DNA from: Branchiostoma floridae
Lineage: Eukaryota; Chordata; Leptocardii; Amphioxiformes; Branchiostomatidae
Length of the DNA: 64,000 nt
Reading direction: 5' to 3'
Assembly (NCBI RefSeq): GCF_000003815.2
Contig: NC_049979.1
Coordinates: 1,316,848 to 1,380,847, forward strand
The notes beneath the pieces are model-generated. The model searched no databases. It saw nothing but the letters and a program-made list of their open reading frames with translations, and was not told the DNA's origin. Numbering within the stretch: position 1 is the stretch's first letter; every line of letters starts with the position of its first letter. A program made the translations under genes and the position numbers. Positions 45,724 to 57,100 of this stretch are shown piece after piece.

Positions 45724-47358
45724 GTGAGTATCCTATTCCTTTCCCTTATCTAGACCTTAGAACACTGTCTCATAGTTTAAAAAGTGTCCGACATTTTTGG
45801 TGTAGAAGGTTGTGGAAAAGTCGAGGCTATGTAGGCATGGGGAAGTGCAGAGATGCTGTCAGCCTGTGGTCGCCCCGTACATACGTACCCTGGGCAACAA
45901 TTTTTAAGACTCCCCCCTTTGTCACAGACGACCAAACATATTACAACCCCCGATACTTCTCAGAAGCCTGTGTGTAGCACAGCTTCGCCAGGCCGTAAAT
46001 CTAAAGCAGTGTCTATACGCAAAAGCATATTATGTCCTGCTTCATTTCGTTGTATGTTTATATTTGAACGTATCAGTGTTTTATTCCCATGTATACTTCC
46101 AATTAGCCTTTGGTCATGAACTTTCAATAAAGTAGACACTAGTATAGACATTCAGTATAGACATTCACGTAATGATTATATGCGATATAAATTTTTAGTA
46201 TCTGCATCTCTTATATTTACTTTCACATGGATAACTTTATTGCGCAACAATTGTACAAGGTACAAAGCATGACATCTACTTATACATGCAGTTCTATAAG
46301 ACTTATCTACTTTATGCAAGGGTACATGTGGTTGGTTGCACTTATTAGTTGTGTCTCGGACATAGCATTAGAGGTTGGAGCCCAGACCTCTCCTTACACC
46401 GACTTTTACCTCCCCAAACGAAGTCAGGTACACATTTTTGTACTTTGTTGGAGTCGAGGAAGTCGTGTTACGTGCTTATTTTCCAAGAGCATAAGATTGA
46501 TAGCATGACAGGATTTGAACCTAGGACCTGTTTGTGGCGTCGGGCGTGGCATAACTGCTAGAGCGTTCGGCTCGGAATCTATAGGTCCTGAGTTCGATCC
46601 CGCCGCGCCCCCGACGTTGTGCCCTTGGGAAAGGCACTTTACATGACCTTCGTCACTTCGCCCAGGTGTAAAAATAGGTACCTGACTTCGGTCGGGGAGG
46701 TAACAATGTAAGAGTACCTTTACCTCCTGTCTGTACCGTGTATGTGGCACTGTTAATATAAGTTACAAAACTTGAGCAAATAGAACAACCCAGGACCTCT
46801 TGCTTCAGGAGCAAACACCCTGTGGTTGCGCCATAGTACCCCATACACGCCCCCATCTGGGTGACCTGCTAAACCTGCTAATATAAGAAGTACAAAGACA
46901 GGAGTTTTTTATATCCCAAAATATGCCCTACCGCTGCCTCTGCTTCGTGCTCTACAATCTATTACACCTCTCCAACGTACAGGTATGCTGAAAACACGTC
47001 GCGTGCAGTGTTTGCTTAACCGTACAACTCATCTGTTTTGTGATCATCTTTAAGCATGGTTGTTCATCCGAATACCTAAACAAAGCATAAAGACTAGGCC
47101 CCCCGAGAGGCGTTCTAAAAGTTTGCGACTGAACACAAAGTCCATATTTGCATGACGAGCGACGATTGTGCAATCTACAGCGTTTACTTAAGTCATACTC
47201 ACCGGTTTCGTGAATGCTATCGGTGCCAGCCACGGTGGACCGGAACACGGTAACTGTATTGTCCTGAGCATGTTCATCAGCTATTACATGATGTAAATTA
47301 CAAGGCGCTTTTAGAATCATTTTCTGTATGCATAGAATCTATCATTTTCTGCAACAAC
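45724..47358. other. Intron or leader region between untranslated exon and start of receptor 2
   Basis: Not similar to the corresponding region of receptor 1. Contains opposed SINE pieces at 46350-46535 and 46536-46765. CATAG near 47330-47336 is a possible acceptor before the start codon at 47359. No other gene is seen. Confidence 0.5.
46350..46765. mobile_element. Two SINE copies in opposite orientation
   Basis: On the plus strand from about 46536: a head with GAGTTCGATCCC (B-box), then GTGCCCTTGGGAAAGGCACT and GGTACCTGACTTCGGTCGGG. On the minus strand from about 46525 down to 46350: GGTTCAAATCC, GCTCTTGG and GTACCTGACTTCG-type body. The head-to-head arrangement could form a hairpin. Confidence 0.7.
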
Positions 47359-48188
47359 ATGGTGGGAGCACCTCCACGGCGTCTAATGACACACGTCCTG
47401 TGCTTCCTCGTCTTCTTGTTTCCGAGTGATATTCTCAACTCCAGCGCAACTGGATGTGGAGGTAACCTTACGGCTCCATCTGGAGGTCCTGTGACGTCAC
47501 CTAACTACCCCGGTAACTACGGCAACAATGAGACCTGTGATTGGCTGATCACCGTTCCGACAGGAAGCACGATTCGTCTTACGTTCGACAGCTTCAACCT
47601 TTTGAACGGGTCTGACTTTTTGGCCGTCTACGATGGAGCCAATGCTAGTGCTTCGCAGTTTCAGAGGTAACGTTCTATTAGAAATGACTCACAGGAACAA
47701 GAAGGTTGATTATGTAAAAGCCAATGCCTATAAAATGTAAATCAATTTAAAGTTAGGATATAATGACAATGACAATGAAGTTTATTGCATATTCATGCCC
47801 CATTGGGGCTAAATGCATTCAGATTGGTATAAAGGGAGTAAACGGAAAACTATACATATACTACAAAGTACGTGCTTCTCTCTTCTTAAAGCATGTGTAG
47901 ACAAACTTACAGAGTTTTTCCAGTATATCGTAGTTAGATGATGACATAAGGTATTTGAACAGATCTTCCTTCGTTATATAAGAATCTGCTCTCCAAAAAC
48001 GACGTTGAAACGTCTGAACGTTTTCAGAGTAATTACTATTTGGCGTAACATACTTTTCTCCCTGTCCAGTTTGACAGGCTCACAGACAGTCAACCCCATC
48101 ATTAGCACATCTAACGTGATGCTCCTGAGGTTTACATCTGATGGGAGTGGGACGGCGCAAGGCTTCCAGTTCTCCTACACAAATCATT
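47359..48188 (+). CDS. Signal peptide and CUB domain exons of receptor 2
   Basis: Two exons (47359-47666, 48070-48188). HVLCFLVFLFP forms the signal peptide core. CGGNLTAPSGG, VTSPNYPGNYGNNETCDWLI, FNLLNGSDFLAVYDG and LLRFTSDGSGTAQGFQFSY are classic CUB signatures. The domain ends CGG-to-FxFxY and looks complete, but only two cysteines are visible rather than four. Confidence 0.93.
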
Positions 48189-51100
48189 GTAGGTGTTGTG
48201 ATCTTGGCATTTCAACATCATTGCATTATTTCTATTCACTAAACGGTACAATACTGTAGGCCTCTGCTATATATCGGTACTGACTGTGGGTTTATTTGTG
48301 GTTGTGTTTGTGTACAGCATGATTCGAGAAGTCGTTGATAGATCTCTGTGACATTTTGTATATAGGTGACAACAATGCAAAGCCCAAATCGACTAGGTAA
48401 GTTCTAGGTAATTCTTCTTTCGTGAAAGATATGTGTTGTATGTTTGGTGAAAGATAATTGTGTTGTATGTTTGGTGAAAGATAATTGTGTTGTATATTTG
48501 GTGAAAGATAATTGTGTTGTATGTTTGGTGAAAGATAATTGTGTTGTATGTTTGGTGAAAGATAATTGTGTTGTATGTTTGGTGAAAGATAATTGTGTTG
48601 TATGTTTGGTGAAAGATAATTGTGTTGTATGTTTCGTGAAGCATAATTGTGTTGCATGTTTGGTGAAAGATAATTGTGTTGTATGTTTGAGACCCCAAGT
48701 CATTTAGTTGAACTGCGTGAGCCAGTAAATAGATGTTAACCATGCAAACCATTACCTATATATATTACTTGTTTTGTTATTACTTGTGAACAGTTATGAA
48801 TCCGCTAAGTTCGGAAACTATATCAGCTGCAAAGACGAATCTGTCAATAGATATCCAATACCCCTATTAGGGGCTATATATATACACAAATATAAAGGTT
48901 CCCATACAAAATTGAACCAATATTAGGTGGGAAAAAAAAAGTAGATCCCTTTTAAAATCCATTTCCAGCTGGGAGGCCTTATGCCTAAATATATAAGCTA
49001 AGAATTTAAGTCAATAAATCAACTTATGATTTAGAATTTCTTTCCTACTTTCATTCGTTGTACAATGATAGAACATTAATGATTGATTGTATATCATCAG
49101 ATCATTAAAAGACAACATAACTTTTAGGCTCCTCCACAACGGCCCCGGTCACGGCCACACCATCCCCCACCAGCAGAATCCGTCTGGTCGGAGGTTCCAG
49201 CCCAAACGAAGGTCGTGTGGAAGTCCGGCCGGTGGACAGTTTCGCCTGGGGTACCGTTTGTGACGACCATTTTGGAATCAACGATGGGAACGTTATCTGT
49301 AGAATGCTGGGTTACAGCGGAGTTGATCAAGTTCGTAATTCTGCCTTTTTTGGTCAAGGTAAGATTTTTATATTGGACCACGCTATAATATAGAAACATC
49401 CATTTTAGCATCCACTGTGCTTTTACATCGACTTTTTTTTCCGATAGAATTATTTATCGCTGTTTGCAACACAGGAACAGGTGACATCTACATGGATGAC
49501 CTTCACTGTACTGGGACAGAGAGAAGCCTGTTTGACTGCGGGTATAGAGGGTGGGGGAGACACAACTGTGACCATCGCGAGGATGCAGGCGTGGTCTGCC
49601 TCAGAAGTACCACAATTAGTACGTTCATACAGTGTATATCAATTGCCATTTGTCATACAGATAATATCATTTTACAGCTGACTATTGGTATAAGTCACCA
49701 CATTTGAAGCATTCACCAGAAGTTGCCTACAATAAAATTCAATCATCTTGATTTTCAACATATCACGGCCAGGTAATTATGCGTGGCGGGTTCTTAAGCC
49801 GGGAAGGTACTTATACCAACCTAACTACCAGACAACTGCGATGCTTTACTATATTCCACAATCATGATGCCATTGACCTATGTGAAATCAAACCTGAACA
49901 TGTGGAGATTTACATGATCATGATATTTTGTTGTATACAAAAAAAAACACAAAAACATACAAGTCTTTGCAGTACCGAGGGAAATTGCCTGACCTACTGT
50001 GAGACTCAGTCGATGATTGTTGAGTCATCTACACAGTTTTCCAGCTTCGAACTAGAAATATTGGTGATTCAGACGAAGACTGCAGCAGGTACATAACGTT
50101 AAATCTAGAGGTGGAGTGGGGTACTTAGTTTCTCGTTTCCCCCCCTCATGAGATCGAGAGTAACCAAACGCACCCAGGCAAAAATCTAGGAGCACCACTA
50201 TGACAATTAGAAGTAGAAGAAAAAAATCTAATGATCATTGTTGATAACCTTGAATAGCATATTTCAATACAGTAGTATAAAAGAAGAAAAACATAATGTT
50301 GCTTTAAATACGGTGAAAGGCCTACATTGATGTGATGGGTCTTGGGGAAGAATCACATAATTCTTTTTTTTTACGGACGGCTGCTTTATTCAGACTCGAC
50401 TCTTGCCCGCCAGCCTTGTCAGGCATGACTGCTGACGAACAAGTTTTAGATGTCCAAAAAATGAGTTAATCATAAGGATAATCAAAATGAATTCAATACT
50501 GGAACCAAGTTACGCAGACGACAAAGTTATTTTGCCTTCTTTTTGTAAGAACAATGTAAAAATAACTGATTAATCCCAAATTATTTGCATAATTGATATT
50601 TATGGGAAATTTATCTTTCTCAGCTACATATGGGACAAGTTTGAAAGTCCTATCATGGAATTCAATGGATTTATGAACTTTCCTCATTGATTATGCAAAT
50701 TAGCTGTTGGTTTGCGTAATTAGTATTACATTATGCGAGTCATCACTTAGGTTATCTACCACTCAAAAATCACGACCACAGCATGTTCAGAACACAAGAT
50801 GTCAAAAATTGAAGTTTTGCTGCAGTACCGTAGGAAGCCGCTATGGGACCCATTATCAGACTTGACCTTTGTTTTCCTGACCCCTACCCACCTACCAAAT
50901 CTTATCAGAATCCTTTCAAGACTTCTCGAGTTATGCATTCCACAAACAAACGGACGCACACACTCGGCCCGCTACCGTCCTGACGAAAAATGCTACGCCA
51001 ACCATTTTCGAACTAAACCTTCCTTTTTGCAAACGCTATTGAAGTACCAAATATCATGAAAATCCATATACAGCTTCTTGAGTTAAATGTTGTTGGCATG

Positions 51101-54100
51101 GATTTATCTACTTTCCTCATTAATTATGCAAATTAGCTGTTGATTTGCTTAATTAGTAGTACATTATGTAAGTCATCACTCATTCTATCTACATACCAAA
51201 AATCATGATGAGTTTGAAAGGTTTGAAAGGAATTGGTGCCTGCAGTTAAAACTCCCAAAACTCCAAACTCATAACACTTACTCTCTGCCCCAAGGGCTAT
51301 CTACCACTCAAAAATCATGACCACAGCATGTCCAGAACACGAGATATCGAAAGTTGGAAGTTTTTGCTGCAGTACCTTAGGGAGCCGCTAGGAGACCTAG
51401 TTCGAAGCTAACCTTCGTTTTCCTAAAACCTACCAAATATCATCAGGATCCATTCAAGGCTTCTCGAGTTATGCTGTACACAAAAAAGCGGACGCACACA
51501 TTCGGCCCGCTACCATCCTGACGGGAAAAGGCTACGCCAACCATGTTCGAACATGACCTTCCTTTTCGTAACCGCTACTCAAATACCAAATATCATCAAA
51601 ATCCATGCACAGCTTCTCGAATTATGTGCTGTTGACCTGCATATAGGGACACAACATGAGGCCGAAAATATAACCTTCTTGGCGAAGGTAATAAATAGTA
51701 TTGTAACGTTATATCCTGTAGTTTGGTTTAGTTGGGGAACCTCATTTGAAGTGGACATTTGAACTTATGGTCCACCAGTGTTTATCACACAATGCAAAAA
51801 GTTAACAGAGGTTACAAAGATCAGAAAACCTCACAGACTTCTTAAGTATGAAGCAAATGACGAAAAAGAAAATGTAAAGACAACATTGTACCAGTTGCTG
51901 CATTGTGAAAAGCATCCGGATAGCCTCGACAAGGTAGTTTTGTTGCTGTGGTCATGCTAGACAATATGGTCTGTATCTTTCACAGACAAAATGAAATAGC
52001 TGAAAATGTTGATAAAACCATAAACTGTATGAACACTTGTCTGCGATAGGTGCGACACCAACTGTGGGTCAGAGGTCTACAGTCAGCACACCTACAGTTC
52101 TGACTTCAACAGCAACAACGAGAACAGCCTGCACTGTGACACAGTCGACAGGTTAGTTTTCTTCTACATCGATGGACATCGGCACTGCTGTGAACCACAT
52201 TTGCACTGATTAGTATCTTCTATTTTAATCACATGTTCCCTTTGTAAAAGATGATAAATATCTAACAAGCAAGGCAAGGAAATGAGGACAACAGCTTCCA
52301 GGCTGTCTCACAAATACACTTTGGAACGCTCAGGAATAGGGTGGCACTTGCTTTAGCCGCCGAGTAGCATAATCATCAATTATCATTTAGAGGCCATAGA
52401 ATGGTGGTGTAAGTAACTAACCTGAGATACAGCCTTTTTGTTTTCTGGTGGTGATGGCAGCTTTTATGATCAATAGTAGTGGCATTTCAGTTCTGTGCAA
52501 ACCTTCTGGGAGCCTTTGGTTTCTTTTCTGGTTTCTTTTCTGGTTTCTTTCCTGGTTTCTTTTCAGGTTTCTTGTCTGGGTCTTTTAAATGGAAATTGAT
52601 GGACATGTAAAATGCACATGTGAACACTTGACTGTTATAATAATAGGTACAGCATCAACAGTGGGGCAGACGCCAACTGGAAGCACACCGACGGTGGGGC
52701 AGACGCCAACTGTAAGCACCGCGACGGTGGGGCAGACGCCAACTGTAAGCACCGCGACGGTGGGGCAGACGCCAACTGGAAGCACCGCGACGGTGGGGCA
52801 GACGCCAACTGTAAGCACCGCGACGGTGGGGCAGACGCCAACTGTAAGCACCGCGACGGTGGGGCAGACGCCAACTGTAAGCACCGCGACGGTGGGGCAG
52901 ACGCCAACTGTAAGCACCGCTACGGTGGGGCAGACGCCAACTGTAAGCACCGCGACGGTGGGCCAGACGCCAACTGTAAGCACCGCGACGGTGGGGCAGA
53001 CGCCAACTGGAAGCACACCGACGGTGGGGCAGACGCCAACTGGAAGCACACCGACGGTGGGGCAGACGCCAACTGTAAGCACCGCTACGGTGGGGCAGAC
53101 GCCAACTGTAAGCACCGCGACGGTGGGGCAGACGCCAACTGTAAGCACCGCGACGGTGGGGCAGACGTCAACTGTAAGCACCGCGACGGTGGGGCAGACG
53201 CCAACTGTAAGCACCGCGACGGTGGGGCAGACGCCAACTGGAAGCACCCTGACAGTGGGGCCAACTGAAAGCACACCGCCGGTTGTGACTTCAAGGGCAA
53301 CTACAAGGACAGCAAGCACAGCGGCCCAGTCTACAGGTTATATAGCGTTGGCTCTAAAGCTAGCGGTGTCTGTAACACTTCTGTATAAACACTGTACTTG
53401 TTGGTACCGGTAATATCTTACTTCCATATACGAGATACTACGGAAGGGCAGACATAGTTACTGTAACACTAATCTAGTTCTGAAAATATGAAATTGTCCC
53501 CAAAGGGTGGCTGGACAACGGGCACTCAAATTGCTTATAGTCATACATTATGTACATACACATGTAACATGATATTTGCATTATGTACATACACATATAA
53601 CATGTTATTTGCATTACGTCATACACATGTGATATGCTGGTACACTTCGTAACCCACAGGTTCAGCTGGAACTCAGGGAACTGTCAGGACCCTGGTCACC
53701 AGACTCGTCACAACTCTCAACGCTACTGAGACTCTTCCAAGTCAGTAAAGCACTATAAACAATGAGACCCCTTTCTACTAGACAGAACTGAGTGACAGTA
53801 CAGCTAACAAAATTGGATTTGTGTAACCTTGATTTTATAATTAGAAGATGTCACAATATTAAAGTATGATTAAAATGGCAAAAAAAAACAGAAAATTGTT
53901 CTTTATCTATGATAGTGAGCCAGGGAAATCGTAGCTCCACCATTTCGTATACGCTTTCGAAAGCAAACTTCAATATAAAAGTTCAATTTTCCCCATGTTC
54001 TGACAGCTGTGGACCATTGCCGACTCGACCCGTGCGTCAATGGGACCTGCAGTAGCGGTGCAGACAACTTCACCTGCACCTGTGATTATGGGTACGGAGG

Positions 54101-57100
54101 AGAAACTTGTCAGACTCCCTTCGGTATGTTGTGAGCCTTCACTCACTTTCCAATGCTTCCATATCAATGAAGCATCTGGGTGCTGTCCACCATGTTGTTG
54201 TCATTGATTTTCATTAAAATAGACCGTAGCTCAAATATACATTAGCCGAAATGCCTTACAAAACCGGCGGTCTAAATCCCGCTCACGTTCCCTCTTCCGC
54301 CTCAATTCCTGCAAGGGGGAACCAAGTTAGGAAATGTCAGTTTTGGTATGCATATGGGTATAGCAAATTTTGGCAACATTTTGTACAATTTGTATATTTT
54401 GTGATTTTCGAACTTGTATAATGACAGATGTGGGGTGAAATATGCATTATTTGTCCCAAACATTGTCGTTCTAATGCATTAGCTTTGGTCGTGGTCTTTG
54501 CCGACCTGACGTTAGCAGGCGAAGTGTTTACTGACGACCTGAAGGACATGAGTCACCCACGGTTCCAGATGCTCGCACGAGCGATAGAATCGGAGGTACA
54601 TATGTGTGTTTCTAATTATCAATGGTGGACCATGACATTGCATTTCTCTCTTTTATCCAAAATTTCTGTTTTAACGATGTCATCTTCTTGTGTCTTGTAG
54701 ACATCCCTGGCGTTTGCGGCAGTTCCAAGCTTCAGAAAGGCAACAGTGACGAGATTCCGGTAAATAAAATTTCAACACTGGTGATAGGCTACGATACCTG
54801 TTGTATCTGGTGTATTTTATTTATTCTACATTTCTGCCATGTAAATCCGATCTTCGAGCATTTGTATGGTTGATATCTATTGAAATTCTATTCTTTTACC
54901 ATTGCATGTGTCACATATCTCCTCATCATTTGTAAATTAGCATATGTCCATGTGAAACTTTGAAAGCAACTCGTACCATTGCATGTGGATGTGCATAACG
55001 TATGTACGTCTGCATGGTTGTTTTTGCTCCTTACTCTCAGCATGGGCAGCGTGATTGCTACTGTAGACATGGAGTTCCAGAGTACTGACCAGGCTCCTGG
55101 ATCGGATGAGGTCGTCATGGTAGCAACTCTTCAGCAGTACATCAGCGATAACGGAGGACGTCTGGGCAACCTGAGTGTGAACAAAGTGGACGCTGTGCTA
55201 TCTCCAGGTAAGTGTGAGTCAGTAAGTAACTAGACTTTATATTTCCACACTGTTCATGAATATGGAGAGTAACATGGTCCAATAAATATGATCTATAATA
55301 TGAATTACAGCCATGCCAGCGAGTCTATGATTTGCACATTACATACATGATGGATACACACACACACGCACGCATACAAGCACGCACGCACACGCAAATT
55401 GTAGAATATCATGTATCGTGTTTGCTGTCTGCAATATTACTTCGATTGAAGTAAGTCGACGAAGTTAAGCATCCACTGAACAGTTCAACTTCATATTCAT
55501 TTTTCTTTCATAACGCCCATTATACTGTAATGCGACAGTCTACTGTAAGGAGGAGGTTGTAGAGACAGAGGCTGGGCTGGTGTATTTTCCTCGGGCGGAC
55601 GGCGACAGTTTCTCCTACTCCACTGAACACTGTAACTCTTCAGCAGAAAATGGTAAATTTTGGTATATTTAAGAGAATAATAAAATTTTTCATAAAAGTC
55701 ACTGTTCCACCATATCCCATGCCGCCTGGACGTGTTCATGGTATTTAGTTGACGTTTAAGCCCTTCCTGTACCAGATCCATTTCAAAGGCCAATTGGGCC
55801 ACACAAAACTGAGCTTTCAATACAGCATGATATTGTAGTGGTGTTTGTTCAACTACTCTTTCCAAATGCCGAGTGACGAGCAGTGAAAGCAGTCACAAGT
55901 TTTACAAGACATGGCGGCAGCGGATCGAACTCACGACGTGCCATGTATCAAATGTAATTCCAACGCTTCACTCACTTAGCAATTTCATAGAATTTACTCG
56001 TTCTCGTTTTGATATTGTGTACCACAGAGAAGCCCCTGGCCACTCGGTTCTGCCGGATCACCACGGGTAGAACTGCGGTGTGGGACCCCCCTGTCCTCCT
56101 CACGTGTGATACTGACTTGCGAAACCTATCTCAGGTAGGCGTTTACATATAAAACAAAAGAGTTGTGCATTGGATGTGATTATGTGGCTGAATTCTTAAA
56201 AATCAATGTTTTCATCTGGACTTACTGGAGCAACGAAAAAAATAAGAGTATTACGATTTATGAAACACAGCTATGAGTGCGTTCGTATCTGTGTGGGTGT
56301 TTGCACATACTGTACACTGCACAACTCAAATTGGTATGAAATGCTTAACATAATATTTAATTAGAGGGCAAGATGGTGGGAAGATGAAGGCCAATATGGA
56401 TTTGGGGCATTCTAGCAACTTTCCTTGGTACTGCAACGAAACCTCCTGTGCTCATATCTTTCCAGATTGTAGTGACCAACGAGACAGCTCTATCCGTGGC
56501 GGCGGAAGTGCAGGTGATCACAGTACAGGCTGAGACGCTCTCATCTAACGATGTGGCCAGCATCAGTACCATCTTACAGGAGATAGTCAACGTCAGCGCC
56601 ACAGAGCAGGTGCGTTATCACTCCTCTCTCTCTCTCTTTATCTTTCTCTATCTCCCTCTCGATCTCCCTCTCTCTCTCACTGTTGCAGAATCCACCCAGA
56701 TTTTTTCAACCATCCACTTTGTTCCGAGTTTATTTCTTTCATTCTCACAGACGTATAGCAATCAGACCTCGCCAATGATCAGAACCATGTGCCTACCAGA
56801 AAAGAAAACTGTCTCCTAAAGGGTTGCCTTCTCCCACAGATCGGAGACTCCCTCATGACGACTGTGGACAACCTGATCAACGTGAACGTCACTGTCCTGC
56901 AGCAGAGTCAGCAGGAGAGGAGGGGACCGACCAGGTAACGGCGGACATATTCAAACCATTAGATAAGCATGTTTATGTCATACCTCGGTTGGCAATTCGA
57001 ATACCTGATTCGGACGTTAGAACATTGCTGTTGCAACACTTTTGGTTCGAGGGCACCAAATTTGTTCAACTTCTGGCGCATTTCGCATCAAAACATGGGT

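Noticed and set aside
46536-46610. Candidate tRNA gene
   Set aside because: Same reasoning: a tRNA-like SINE head joined to the shared body, with mismatched ends.
48292-48752. Regularly spaced direct repeats considered as a CRISPR-like array or repeat protein
   Set aside because: The units abut without unique spacers, the setting is a eukaryotic intron, and the frames are by-products of a 27-bp minisatellite.
52585-53319. Long antisense open frame (244 codons) across the mucin repeat
   Set aside because: It is the shadow of a 33-bp repeat with no stops on the reverse strand. The sense frame has splice sites in phase and fits the receptor.
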